From Shinella yambaruensis (lineage in GTDB: Bacteria > Pseudomonadota > Alphaproteobacteria > Rhizobiales > Rhizobiaceae): 64,000 bases of DNA. The notes under the pieces are model-generated. The model worked only from the letters and a program-made list of their open reading frames with translations, was not told the origin of the DNA and searched no databases. Where the stretch lies: positions 186,001 to 250,000 of the forward strand of contig NZ_JALJCK010000005.1 in NCBI RefSeq assembly GCF_022899355.1, written 5' to 3'. A program made the position numbers and the translations under genes. Shown here piece after piece: positions 18,088 to 26,419 of the stretch; the first letter of the stretch is position 1; each line of letters starts with the position of its first letter.

Positions 18088-19011
18088 ATGAGCTTCTTTC
18101 CCGGAAAGGACCCGGAGGCCGGCGATGCGGCGGCGTGCGATGCGCTGGAGCATCTGATCATTCCGCGCACGAGCGATATCGGCGGGCTGGAGGTGCGGCG
18201 GGCGCTGCCGACGGCCAAGCGCCGGCTCGTCGGGCCGTTCATCTTCTTCGACCGCATGGGGCCGGCGCTGCTGCGCGCCGGCGAGGCCATCGACGTCAAG
18301 CCGCATCCGCATATCGGGCTGTCCACCGTCACCTATCTCTTCGACGGCGAGATCAAGCACCGCGACAGCCTCGGCACCGAGATGGTCATCGCCCCCGGCG
18401 ACGTGAACCTGATGACGGCGGGCCGCGGCATCGTGCATTCGGAGCGCTCGCCGGAGAACCTGCGCGGCCGGCCGCAGTCGATCTCCGGCCTGCAGACCTG
18501 GCTGGCGCTGCCCGACAGCCACGAGGAGATGGCACCCGTCTTCGCCCACACGACCAAGGCGGAGCTTCCGGCCTTCTCGGCGGGCGGCATCACCGGGCGC
18601 ACCATCATCGGCTCCTACGAGGGCTATGCCTCGCCGGTCGGCGTGCCGACGCAGACGCTCTACGCCGACCTGACACTGGCGCCCGGCGCTTCCGCGCCGC
18701 TTGCGGCGGACTGGGAGGAGCGGGCGGTCTACGTGCTGTCGGGCACGCTCGACGTCGCCGGCGACGTCTTTGCGCCCGACCAGCTGCTTGTCTTCCGCCC
18801 CGGCGACGCGATCACGCTGAAGGCCGGGCCGGAGGGCTGTCATATCATGCTGTTCGGCGGCGCGCCGCTCGGCTCCAGGCGCCATATCTGGTGGAACTTC
18901 GTCTCCTCCTCGAAGGAACGCATCGAACAGGCCAAGGAGGAGTGGCGCAGCGGCCGCTTCGACATCGTGCCCGGCGACGAAGAGGAATTCGTACCGCTGC
19001 CGGCCGGCTGA
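18088..19011 (+). CDS. Pirin family protein
   Basis: The 307-residue protein has a double-cupin architecture. The N-terminal cupin holds the pirin metal site: HPHIGLSTVTYLFDGEIKH near residue 73 and GRGIVHSER near 112, giving His/His/His/Glu ligands for iron. The C-terminal pirin_C domain covers about residues 180-285. Some bacterial pirins have quercetin 2,3-dioxygenase activity; most are uncharacterised. GGAGGGC precedes the ATG. It is followed by the ArsR promoter region. Confidence 0.92.
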   Translation: MSFFPGKDPEAGDAAACDALEHLIIPRTSDIGGLEVRRALPTAKRRLVGPFIFFDRMGPALLRAGEAIDVKPHPHIGLSTVTYLFDGEIKHRDSLGTEMVIAPGDVNLMTAGRGIVHSERSPENLRGRPQSISGLQTWLALPDSHEEMAPVFAHTTKAELPAFSAGGITGRTIIGSYEGYASPVGVPTQTLYADLTLAPGASAPLAADWEERAVYVLSGTLDVAGDVFAPDQLLVFRPGDAITLKAGPEGCHIMLFGGAPLGSRRHIWWNFVSSSKERIEQAKEEWRSGRFDIVPGDEEEFVPLPAG

Positions 19012-19077
19012 TATATAGACAGATAAGCATATATTTCAGGAAAGCGGAGCCGGACCTTTTCGCCTCTCTTTGCCTTC

Positions 19078-19107
19078 TTGACTTATTCATAGTCAACCGG
19101 CTATAGA
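19078..19107 (+). promoter_or_regulatory. arsR promoter with palindromic operators
   Basis: TTGACT (19078-19083) and CTATAG (19101-19106) are separated by 17 bases, a good -35/-10 pair 31 bases before the ArsR start. TTGACT also pairs with AGTCAA (19091-19096) as an inverted repeat around 7 bases. ATAGCTAT, a perfect palindrome, lies just downstream at 19115-19122. Operators overlapping the promoter fit autorepression by the ArsR-type protein. Confidence 0.55.
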
Positions 19108-19137
19108 AAATCCATAGCTATCAAGGTATGGATCGAC

Positions 19138-19461
19138 GTGGCCGAAGCACATGATGCGCTCTTCCGCACGCTTGCGGATCCCACCCGCCGGGCGCTTTTC
19201 GAGCGGCTGTGCCGCGAGGGGGAGAAGACGGTGGGGGCGCTGACGGCGCAGGCCGGCGTCTCCCAGCCGGTCGTCTCCAGGCATCTCGCCCTGCTCAAGC
19301 AGGCGGGCCTGGTGCGCGACCGGCACGAGGGCCGGCAGACGCATTACAGCGCGCAACTCGATGCCCTCGCCCCGCTCGTCGACTGGACGAGCCAGATGGC
19401 CGGCTTCTGGCAGAGCCGGTTCGATCGCCTGGAAGACCTCCTGAAGAGAATGGATCAATGA
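19138..19461 (+). CDS. ArsR-family transcriptional regulator
   Basis: The 107-residue protein is a winged-helix regulator: ADPTRRALFERL near residue 13 starts the domain, QAGVSQPVVSRHLALLKQAG near 38-57 is the recognition helix, and RHEGRQTHY is the wing. No metal-binding ELCVCDL-type Cys motif is seen, so a metal sensor is unlikely; it resembles the subgroup paired with SRPBCC proteins. The start is GTG 19138 with AAGG 10 bases upstream. Its stop overlaps the next start (ATGA). Confidence 0.88.
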   Translation: MAEAHDALFRTLADPTRRALFERLCREGEKTVGALTAQAGVSQPVVSRHLALLKQAGLVRDRHEGRQTHYSAQLDALAPLVDWTSQMAGFWQSRFDRLEDLLKRMDQ

Positions 19462-19856
19462 CAGAAACCCTTTCCGTCGTCATGGAACGGCACATCCCCC
19501 ATCCGCCGGAAAAGATCTGGCGCGCTTTGACCCAACCCCATCTCATCGCCGAATGGCTGATGGAGACCGACTTTGCGGCCAGTGTCGGCCATCGCTTCGA
19601 TTTCCGGGCGGAGTGGGGCTCGGTGAACTGCGAGGTGCTGGAGGTCGAGCCGCACCGCAGCCTTTCCTATACATGGGGCGATTCGCGCCTGAAGAGCATC
19701 GTCACCTGGACGCTGACGCCCGTCGGCGCGGGCACGACGCTGCGCATGGAACAGACCGGCTTCAAGCCGGACCAGCCGCGCTATTTCCAGGGCGCGCAGG
19801 CCGGCTGGCCGCGGTTCCTCGACAATCTCGACCGCGTCCTGGACAATCTGGACTGA
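19458..19856 (+). CDS. SRPBCC/AHSA1-domain protein
   Basis: The 132-residue protein has the START-like AHSA1 fold: ERHIPHPPEKIWRALTQPHLI near residue 10 and EWL...GHRFDFRAEWG form the start, followed by strands and a long C-terminal helix (RFLDNLDRVLDNLD). Such proteins bind hydrophobic ligands. It is translationally coupled to the ArsR gene by an ATGA overlap, a pairing seen again at 50.9-51.7 kb. The ligand is unknown. Confidence 0.85.
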   Translation: MTETLSVVMERHIPHPPEKIWRALTQPHLIAEWLMETDFAASVGHRFDFRAEWGSVNCEVLEVEPHRSLSYTWGDSRLKSIVTWTLTPVGAGTTLRMEQTGFKPDQPRYFQGAQAGWPRFLDNLDRVLDNLD

Positions 19857-19891
19857 ATCGCCGGGCTCTCTTGTCGCTTGAGGAGGCAACA

Positions 19892-20110
19892 ATGAACTGG
19901 AACATGCGGATCCGGCAGATACACCGCTGGCTCTCGATCGTCTTCACCGTCGCGGTGCTGATCAACATCGCGGCCATGACGCAGGAGAACCCGGCCCTGT
20001 GGATCGGCCTTCTCGCGCTCTTCCCGCTCATCCTGCTGCTGGCAAGCGGGCTCTATCTCTTCGCCCTGCCCTATCTGGCGCGGCGGCGCAGCCCGGGGGG
20101 CCTGCGATGA
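19892..20110 (+). CDS. Small two-helix membrane protein
   Basis: The 72-residue protein has two membrane helices (IVFTVAVLINIAAM near residue 17 and IGLLALFPLILLLASGLYLFAL near 38-59) and a basic C-terminus. A perfect AGGAGG lies 5 bases before the ATG. Its stop overlaps the next start (ATGA), so it is coupled to the DUF1801 gene. The function is unknown. Confidence 0.75.
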   Translation: MNWNMRIRQIHRWLSIVFTVAVLINIAAMTQENPALWIGLLALFPLILLLASGLYLFALPYLARRRSPGGLR

Positions 20111-20526
20111 CCAAGGCACCGGACGAACCGAAGCTCCTTTCGGGCGGCAATCCGCAGATCGCCAAGGGTTATGGCGACGGCCCGATCCAGGCCTATATCG
20201 CGGCCATGCCAGGGTGGAAGAGCGATGTCGGCCGCAAGCTCGACGCGCTGATCGTCAAGACGGTGCCTGATGTCCACAAGGCGGTGAAGTGGAACTCGCC
20301 GTTCTACGGCATCGAGGGCGACGGCTGGTTTCTCAGCTACCACTGCTTTGCGAAATACATCAAGCTCACCTTCTTCCGCGGCACGTCGCTCGATCCCGTC
20401 CCGCCGGTCGCCTCGAAAACCCCGGAAACGCGCTATTTCCACATCCATGACGGCGACGACCTCGACAAGACGCCGCTTGCCGAGTGGATCCGGCAGGCGA
20501 GCCGGCTTCCGGGCGAGCGCATGTGA
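20107..20526 (+). CDS. DUF1801 protein, first copy
   Basis: The 139-residue protein belongs to DUF1801 (YdhG-like fold): a helical start IQAYIAAMPGWKSDVGRKLD near residue 27, the conserved AVKWNSPFYG near 57 and a strand region with KYIKLTFFRGTSLDP. The function is not established; members are often linked to iron or small-ligand binding. It overlaps the membrane protein gene by 4 bases and is followed closely by another DUF1801 gene with low similarity, perhaps an old duplication. Confidence 0.8.
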   Translation: MTKAPDEPKLLSGGNPQIAKGYGDGPIQAYIAAMPGWKSDVGRKLDALIVKTVPDVHKAVKWNSPFYGIEGDGWFLSYHCFAKYIKLTFFRGTSLDPVPPVASKTPETRYFHIHDGDDLDKTPLAEWIRQASRLPGERM

Positions 20527-20543
20527 CGAAGGGCACGAGGACG

Positions 20544-20957
20544 ATGGACAAGATGGAAAGCAAAACGGCCACCCCTTCCGCGTTGATCGACGCGCGTATT
20601 GCCGAGCTTGCAGACTGGCGGGGCGAGACGCTCGCCCGGCTGCGCGCGCTCGTGAAGGCGGCCGACCCCGATATCGTCGAGGCATGGAAGTGGCGCGGCG
20701 TGCCGGTCTGGGAGCATGACGGCATCGTCTGCACCGGGGAGACCTACAAGGCCGTCGTGAAGCTGACCTTCGCCAGGGGCGCTTCCCTGGAGGATCCGGC
20801 GGGCCTCTTCAATTCCAGCCTGGACGGCAACACCCGCCGCGCCATCGATTTCCGCGAGGGCGACGTCATCCACGAGGCCGCCTTCAAGGCGCTGATCCGC
20901 GCCGCGGTGGCGCTGAATGGAGCCGCGCGCGCCAAGTCGCGTTCGAAGAAGGCATAG
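20544..20957 (+). CDS. DUF1801 protein, second copy
   Basis: The 137-residue protein carries the DUF1801 pattern: LADWRGETLARLRALVKAAD near residue 19, then EAWKWRGVPVWEHDG (matching KWNSPFYG in the first copy) and VKLTFARGASLEDP. A basic tail (AKSRSKKA) ends it. ATG 20544 has GAGG upstream; GTG 20523, overlapping the previous stop, is an alternative. It probably ends the ArsR-SRPBCC-DUF1801 operon. Confidence 0.8.
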   Translation: MDKMESKTATPSALIDARIAELADWRGETLARLRALVKAADPDIVEAWKWRGVPVWEHDGIVCTGETYKAVVKLTFARGASLEDPAGLFNSSLDGNTRRAIDFREGDVIHEAAFKALIRAAVALNGAARAKSRSKKA

Positions 20958-21211
20958 GGAACTTCCGCGTCCGGAAATCACGACAACGTGAGTGTAGGGG
21001 CCTTACGTCCGCAAAATGCCCCAATTGCCCGGGAGAACGCGGGAATGCGTCGGATTGCGCGGTATCAATCCGGCGAAATACGCTCTAGACTTGCTGAAAC
21101 GGTTGAAATCGCGCGCCGCATTCTGCATGTGACAGGTGAGCGCGGCATGAGACCGCATGTCCGGGCCGGGTTCCCCAACGGAACCAGGGCACGCGGGCGA
21201 GAACACGAGGC

Positions 21212-23137
21212 ATGAGAGTGACACAAGCACCCGCCACCCCCCTGCTCGACAAGGTCCACATTCCCGCGGACCTGAAGGCCGTGGACGATCGCGACCTGCC
21301 GCAGCTGGCCAGCGAACTGCGCGCCGAGATGGTCGATGCCGTCTCGCGCACCGGCGGGCATCTGGGCGCGGGCCTCGGCGTGGTGGAACTGACCATCGCC
21401 ATCCACAAGGTCTTCGACACGCCCAAGGACCGGCTGATCTTCGACGTCGGCCACCAGTGCTATCCGCACAAAATCCTGACCGGCCGGCGCGAGCGCATCC
21501 GCACGCTGCGCCAGGAGGACGGCCTGTCCGGCTTCACCCGCCGGGCGGAAAGCGAATACGATCCCTTCGGCGCCGCCCATTCCTCGACCTCGATCTCCGC
21601 CGGCCTCGGCATGGCGGTGGCGGCCGATCTTTCCGGCGAGCACCGCAACGTCATCGCCGTCATCGGCGACGGCGCGATGTCGGCCGGCATGGCCTATGAG
21701 GCGCTGAACAATGCCGGCGCGCTCGATGCGCGCCTCATCGTCATCCTCAACGACAACGACATGTCGATCGCCCCGCCGACGGGCGCGATGAGCGCCTATC
21801 TCGCGCGCCTCGCCTCCGGCCGCACCTATATGGGCTTTCGCGAACTCGGCAAGAAACTGACGGCCTATCTCGGCAAGACGGTCGACCGGGCGATTACCCG
21901 CGCCGTCGAGCATGCGCGCGGCTACGTCACCGGCGGCACGCTGTTCGAGGAACTGGGTTTCTACCATATCGGCCCGATCGACGGCCATTCCTTCGAGCAC
22001 CTCCTGCCCGTGCTGCGCAATGTGCGCGACAATTCCAGGGGGCCGGTGCTCATCCACGTCGTCACCCAGAAGGGCAAGGGCTATCCGCCGGCGGAAGCGG
22101 CCGCCGACAAGTATCACGGCGTCAACACCTTCGACGTCATCACCGGCGCGCAGGCGAAGGCCAAGCCGAACGCGCCCGCGTATACCTCCGTCTTCGCCGA
22201 GGCGCTGGTGCAGGAGGCGGGCTTCGACGAGAAGATCCTCGCCATCACCGCCGCCATGCCCTCCGGCACCGGGCTCGACAAGTTCGCCAAGGCCTATCCG
22301 GCCCGCACCTTCGATGTCGGCATTGCCGAGCAGCATGCCGTGACCTTCGCCGCCGGCCTTGCCTCCGAAGGCTACAAGCCGTTCTGCGCGCTCTATTCCA
22401 CCTTCCTGCAGCGCGGCTATGACCAGGTCGTGCACGACGTCGCCATCCAGGGCCTGCCGGTGCGTTTCCCGATCGACCGCGCCGGCTTCGTCGGCGCCGA
22501 CGGGCCGACCCATGCCGGCTCGTTCGACACGACCTACCTCGCCACCCTGCCCGGCTTCGTGGTGATGGCCGCCGCCGACGAGGCGGAGCTGAAACACATG
22601 GTGCGCACCGCCAGCGCCTATGACGACGGTCCGATCTCCTTCCGCTATCCGCGCGGCGAAGGCGTCGGCGTCGACATGCCGGCACGCGGGGAGATCCTTG
22701 CGATCGGCAGGGGCCGCGTCGTCAAGCAGGGCTCCAAGGTGGCCCTCCTCTCCTTCGGCACGCGGCTGGCCGACTGTCTGCTGGCCGCAGAAGACCTCGA
22801 TGCCGCCGGCCTTTCTACGACCGTTGCCGATGCGCGCTTCGCCAAGCCGCTCGACCACGACCTCATCCGCCAGCTCGCCCGCCACCACGAGGTGCTGATC
22901 ACCATCGAGGAAGGCGCCATCGGCGGTTTCGGCAGCCATGTGCTGCAGTTCCTGGCGCTGGAGGGCCTGCTCGACCACGGCCTGAAGGTGCGCCCGATGG
23001 TGCTGCCGGACATCTGGATGGAACAGGCCAAGCCCGAGGCGATGTATGCCAAGGCCGGCCTCGACCGCGCCGGCATCATCTCCACCGTGTTCCAGGCGCT
23101 CGGCCAGAAGGCCGTTGGCGTCGGCGTGGCCGGGTGA
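21212..23137 (+). CDS. dxs: 1-deoxy-D-xylulose-5-phosphate synthase
   Basis: DXS condenses pyruvate and glyceraldehyde 3-phosphate, the first and controlling step of the MEP isoprenoid pathway. The 641-residue protein has the family landmarks: [14 protein letters not shown] near residue 48, [15 protein letters not shown] near 78, the thiamine-diphosphate motif GDGAMSAG...[14 protein letters not shown] near 152-190, and [14 protein letters not shown] near 370. Length is normal. The 254-base gap upstream holds its promoter but no recognised element. A hairpin follows the stop codon. Confidence 0.97.
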   Translation: MRVTQAPATPLLDKVHIPADLKAVDDRDLPQLASELRAEMVDAVSRTGGHLGAGLGVVELTIAIHKVFDTPKDRLIFDVGHQCYPHKILTGRRERIRTLRQEDGLSGFTRRAESEYDPFGAAHSSTSISAGLGMAVAADLSGEHRNVIAVIGDGAMSAGMAYEALNNAGALDARLIVILNDNDMSIAPPTGAMSAYLARLASGRTYMGFRELGKKLTAYLGKTVDRAITRAVEHARGYVTGGTLFEELGFYHIGPIDGHSFEHLLPVLRNVRDNSRGPVLIHVVTQKGKGYPPAEAAADKYHGVNTFDVITGAQAKAKPNAPAYTSVFAEALVQEAGFDEKILAITAAMPSGTGLDKFAKAYPARTFDVGIAEQHAVTFAAGLASEGYKPFCALYSTFLQRGYDQVVHDVAIQGLPVRFPIDRAGFVGADGPTHAGSFDTTYLATLPGFVVMAAADEAELKHMVRTASAYDDGPISFRYPRGEGVGVDMPARGEILAIGRGRVVKQGSKVALLSFGTRLADCLLAAEDLDAAGLSTTVADARFAKPLDHDLIRQLARHHEVLITIEEGAIGGFGSHVLQFLALEGLLDHGLKVRPMVLPDIWMEQAKPEAMYAKAGLDRAGIISTVFQALGQKAVGVGVAG

Positions 23138-23158
23138 CCTGAACACCCGTCCCTTCCT

Positions 23159-23188
23159 TGCCTGCCGGGCATTGCCTTCCGGCAGGCA
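23159..23188 (+). terminator. Hairpin after dxs
   Basis: TGCCTGCCGG (23159-23168) pairs perfectly with CCGGCAGGCA (23179-23188) around a 10-base loop. The stem lies 21 bases after the dxs stop. The following bases are not T-rich, so termination may be inefficient or the stem may protect the 3' end. Confidence 0.5.
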
Positions 23189-23315
23189 GGCATGTTCCGT
23201 CACGGTTTCTCAACCATCCGGATTTGCAACCCTGTAACCACATCCCTTGGCCGTTCTGAAACCTCCGGCTGCTAGGTTTCACGCCAAAGAGAAGAACCGG
23301 ACACGGATTTTCACC

Positions 23316-23588
23316 ATGCGTCACGCGCTGCTTGCGGCCCTTGCCGCCACGCTTTGCCATGCCTCCATCGCGGCGGCCGGAGAACGGCCGTCGCACGACC
23401 CGGCCATCGAGGCCGCCGCCATCGCGATGCTGCAGAAGCGGCTGCCGGATATCCGCCCGGCGCACGGGATCCACAGCGCGCCCATCTTCGTGCGTGCGGC
23501 ACGGCCGGTGCAGGCGCCACGCGGCATTGCCGCGCTTGTCGACCTTGAATCGCACCGATATTTCCCCGGCCGCATCATCTGGCTGTGA
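23316..23588 (+). CDS. Small secreted protein, function unknown
   Basis: The 90-residue protein begins with a signal peptide (MRHALLAALAATLCHASIAA, cleavage near AAA-GE). The mature part of about 68 residues has a helix (EAAAIAMLQKRLPDI), then VRAARPVQAPRGIAALVDLE and ends HRYFPGRIIWL. I do not recognise the family. The ATG at 23316 gives the signal peptide; an upstream TTG start is possible but would bury it. It sits alone between dxs and tlyA. Confidence 0.6.
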   Translation: MRHALLAALAATLCHASIAAAGERPSHDPAIEAAAIAMLQKRLPDIRPAHGIHSAPIFVRAARPVQAPRGIAALVDLESHRYFPGRIIWL

Positions 23589-23630
23589 GGCGGGACTTGC
23601 CTCTTGGCCTGCGAGGCGTCATGAGAGGCA

Positions 23631-24383
23631 ATGTCCCAACCCACAGAAACCATCCGCCTCGACCAGCTTCTCTTGAACGCCGGTCTCGTCGCCAGCCGCT
23701 CGCGGGCGCGTGATGCCATCTCGCGCGGCACCGTCCGCGTCGACGGCCGCGTCGTCACAAAGCCGAGCTCGGCCTTTCCCGCCTCTGCCACCATCGAGAT
23801 CGACGATCCCGCGCAGGCCTATGTCTCGCGCGCGGCGCTGAAGCTGAAGGCCGCGCTCGACGCCTTCGGGCTCGATCCCGCAGGCCTCGACTGTCTCGAC
23901 ATCGGCGCCTCCACCGGCGGCTTCACGGAGATCCTGCTGGAGCGCGGCGCCAGCCATGTCGTCGCGGTCGATGTGGGACACGGCCAGCTTCACCCAAGGC
24001 TGGCGGCGGACGCCCGCGTCACCAGCCACGAGGGCCTCAACGCCCGCGTGCTCGATGCGGACCATCTCGACGGCCGCGCCATCGGCGCCGTCGTCTCCGA
24101 CGTCTCCTTCATCTCGCTGAAACTGGCGCTGCCCCCGGCCCTGGCGCTGGCACGGCCCGGCGCCTTCTGCGCCCTGCTCGTCAAGCCGCAATTCGAGGCG
24201 GGGCGCGAGGCGATCAGCAAGGCGGGGCTGCTGAAGGACCCGGAGAGCGCGCCGGCGGTCGCGGCGGAACTGGAACGCTGGCTCGTCGAGGACATGGGCT
24301 GGCAGAGCCTCGGCCTCATCCCCTCGCCGATCACCGGCGGCGACGGCAATCACGAATTTCTTCTGGGAGGCCGAAAGCCATGA
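23631..24383 (+). CDS. tlyA: TlyA-family rRNA 2'-O-methyltransferase/hemolysin
   Basis: The 250-residue protein has an N-terminal S4 RNA-binding domain (RLDQLLLNAGLVASRSRARD near residue 9-28 and VRVDGRVVTKPSS) followed by a FtsJ-like methyltransferase domain with DIGASTGGFTEILLERGA near 87. TlyA proteins methylate the 2'-hydroxyl of cytidine in rRNA; the hemolysin label is historical. It overlaps the next RNA methyltransferase gene by 4 bases, so both probably modify RNA from one transcript. Confidence 0.9.
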   Translation: MSQPTETIRLDQLLLNAGLVASRSRARDAISRGTVRVDGRVVTKPSSAFPASATIEIDDPAQAYVSRAALKLKAALDAFGLDPAGLDCLDIGASTGGFTEILLERGASHVVAVDVGHGQLHPRLAADARVTSHEGLNARVLDADHLDGRAIGAVVSDVSFISLKLALPPALALARPGAFCALLVKPQFEAGREAISKAGLLKDPESAPAVAAELERWLVEDMGWQSLGLIPSPITGGDGNHEFLLGGRKP

Positions 24384-25630
24384 CGACGGAAACGCTCACC
24401 ATCGCGCGGCTCGGCAGCGGCGGCGACGGCATCGCGGAGGCGGCCGGCGGCCCGGTCTACGTGCCCTTCACCCTGCCCGGCGAAACGGCCGCCGTCGCGC
24501 GGGTGAAGAACCACGGCACGGTGATGTCCATGTCGGTGGTCTCGCCGGAACGGGTGGAGCCGCCCTGCGTGCATTTCGGCCCGGACGGCAGGAACGGCAC
24601 CTGCGGCGGCTGCACGCTGCAGCACGCTTCCGATGCACTCTACCACGACTTCAAGCGGAGCCTCGTCGTCAACGCGCTGAAGGCCAAGGGCCTTGCGCCC
24701 GAGGTCGCCCCGCTCGTCATCGCCCGGCCGGGCGAACGCCGCCGCGTCGTCTTCACCGTCCGCCGGACGGAAAAGGAGATGCTGCTCGGCTTCAACCAGG
24801 CCGGCAGCCACCACATCGTCTCCATTGAGCACTGTCCGATCTCGAGCGACGGCATCGTCTCCATGCTGGCAGCGATCCGCCGGGTGGCCGCCGCCATCGC
24901 CACCTCGGCCGAGCCCTTCCGCGTCACCGTGCTCGAAACGCTCTCCGGCCTCGACCTTGCCTTCGAGGGCGTGAAGAAGGTGGGCGACAAGGAGCGGCGC
25001 GCCGTCACCGAATGCATCCTCTCGCTGCGCGGCATCGCCCGCGTTTCGAGCGACGGAGAGGTCCTCATCGAGCCGCAGAAGCCGGTGATCGATTTTTCCG
25101 GCGTGCGCGTCTTCCCGCCCGCCGGCGGCTTCACCCAGGCGACGAAGCCGGCCGAGGACGCCATGGCGGACCTGGTGCTGGCGGCGCTCGGCAAGGCCAG
25201 GCGCGTCGCCGATCTCTTCGCCGGCTCCGGCACCTTCGCGCTGCGCATCGCGCGGCAGGCCAAGGTGCATGCGGTGGAGGGCGAGGAGAAGGCGCTGAAG
25301 GCGCTCGACCAGGCCGCGCGCAACACGCAAGGCCTGAAGCCGGTGACGGTGGAGCGGCGCGACCTCTTCCGCCGCCCGCTGATGGCCTCCGAGCTGAAGG
25401 TGTTCGACGCCGTGGTCTTCGATCCGCCGCGCGCCGGCGCGGAGGACCAGTGCCGGGAACTCGCCCGCTCCGGCGTCAAGACCATCGTCGCCGTCTCGTG
25501 CAATCCCGTGAGCCTTGCCCGCGACCTCGCCATCCTCACAGCCGCCGGCTATCGCATCCGCCTCGTGACACCGATCGACCAGTTCCTGTGGTCGGCGCAT
25601 GTGGAAGCGGTGGCGGTGCTGGAGAAGTAG
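24380..25630 (+). CDS. TrmA/RlmD-family RNA (uracil-5-)-methyltransferase
   Basis: The 416-residue protein has a TRAM-like N-terminus (residues 1-60), the iron-sulfur cluster cysteines (PPCVHFG..., CGGCTLQH, HCPIS) and a C-terminal methyltransferase with DLFAGSGTFALRIA near 275. The catalytic Cys is in VSCNPVSLARD near 374, and DPPRAGAEDQC precedes it. Members make 5-methyluridine in tRNA or rRNA; the exact site is not predictable here. ATGA overlap couples it to tlyA. Confidence 0.9.
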   Translation: MTTETLTIARLGSGGDGIAEAAGGPVYVPFTLPGETAAVARVKNHGTVMSMSVVSPERVEPPCVHFGPDGRNGTCGGCTLQHASDALYHDFKRSLVVNALKAKGLAPEVAPLVIARPGERRRVVFTVRRTEKEMLLGFNQAGSHHIVSIEHCPISSDGIVSMLAAIRRVAAAIATSAEPFRVTVLETLSGLDLAFEGVKKVGDKERRAVTECILSLRGIARVSSDGEVLIEPQKPVIDFSGVRVFPPAGGFTQATKPAEDAMADLVLAALGKARRVADLFAGSGTFALRIARQAKVHAVEGEEKALKALDQAARNTQGLKPVTVERRDLFRRPLMASELKVFDAVVFDPPRAGAEDQCRELARSGVKTIVAVSCNPVSLARDLAILTAAGYRIRLVTPIDQFLWSAHVEAVAVLEK

Positions 25631-25634
25631 GCGT

Positions 25635-26057
25635 TCAGATAGGCTCCCAGGGATTTATCAGCGCGACACCCATCGGTGCAAAATCCTGAACATTGCGGGT
25701 GACGAGCGTCATGCCATGGACGAGCGCGCTCGCCGCAATGAAGGCATCCCGCTCCGGTCGTGGGTCGGGCACATGCAGGCGCGCGCAGGCAAGCGCGACG
25801 CTCCTGTCGACGGGCACGATGCGATCGGAGAACTCCGGGAGCACATATTTCTCCATCCAGGTACGCAGGCGTGCGCCCTGCACCGGATCACGCCGCTCCA
25901 TCAGCAGGATTCCGAGATCCAGCTCCATCAGCGTGACGGCTGAGACAAAGCAGGCCGCCGCGTCACGGGCCGCGAGCCAGGCGACGACATTCTCGTCCGC
26001 TTTTCCGGCGCCCATCTTGCGCGATTCGGAAAGGACATTCGTGTCGAGCAGGAACAT
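25635..26057 (-). CDS. vapC: VapC-like PIN-domain toxin
   Basis: The 140-residue protein is a PIN ribonuclease. It has the acidic active-site residues in order: LLDTNVLSE (Asp5), MELDLGILL (Glu near 46), RDAFIAASALVHG (Asp near 104) and LVTRNVQDF (Asp near 124). VapC-type toxins cut specific RNAs, often initiator tRNA. Its start overlaps the antitoxin stop by one base (ATGA). The converging RNA methyltransferase gene ends 4 bases away. Confidence 0.9.
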   Translation of the reverse strand: MFLLDTNVLSESRKMGAGKADENVVAWLAARDAAACFVSAVTLMELDLGILLMERRDPVQGARLRTWMEKYVLPEFSDRIVPVDRSVALACARLHVPDPRPERDAFIAASALVHGMTLVTRNVQDFAPMGVALINPWEPI

Positions 26058-26311
26058 CAGGAAAAGTCGGCCGGACGCGGCAGTGCCCCGGTGCGGGGAA
26101 TGTCCAGCTCCGTCTCGCCAAGACCGGGCATGGAAAGCGCCTCGACAAGGCTTCGACGGCCGCCGGTAAGCTGGCGGTATTCTTCATAGCTGAGAAGGAC
26201 ATGGGCCGTCCGCCCCCGGTTGGTGATGAAGACGGGGCCGTCTTTCGCAGCCTTCTGCGCCTTGTTGGCATTCTGCTGGAATTCGCGGCTCGATAGGGTG
26301 GTGATCGTCAT
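26057..26311 (-). CDS. Phd/YefM-type antitoxin
   Basis: The 84-residue protein has the Phd/YefM N-terminal DNA-binding fold: SSREFQQNANKAQKAAKDGP near residue 7-26, VFITNRGRTAHVLLSYEEY, then a C-terminal tail (SMPGLGETELDIPRT) that would wrap the toxin. Such antitoxins also repress their own operon. The VapC gene is translationally coupled downstream. Confidence 0.9.
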   Translation of the reverse strand: MTITTLSSREFQQNANKAQKAAKDGPVFITNRGRTAHVLLSYEEYRQLTGGRRSLVEALSMPGLGETELDIPRTGALPRPADFS

Positions 26312-26368
26312 GGCGGCACCTCCTCAACGGATATTTGTTGACACATTAGAACAATACTCCGCTCATGA

Positions 26369-26399
26369 CAACGCCGGCCTCCGAGGAAGGCCGGCGTTG
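26369..26399 (-). terminator. Chemoreceptor transcript terminator
   Basis: CAACGCCGGCCT (26369-26380) pairs perfectly over 12 bp with AGGCCGGCGTTG (26388-26399) around a 7-base loop, 20 bases past the chemoreceptor stop codon. There is no strong T run on either side. It separates the chemoreceptor from the antitoxin gene. Confidence 0.6.
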
Positions 26400-26419
26400 G
26401 ATCATGCCGCCTGGAGGCC

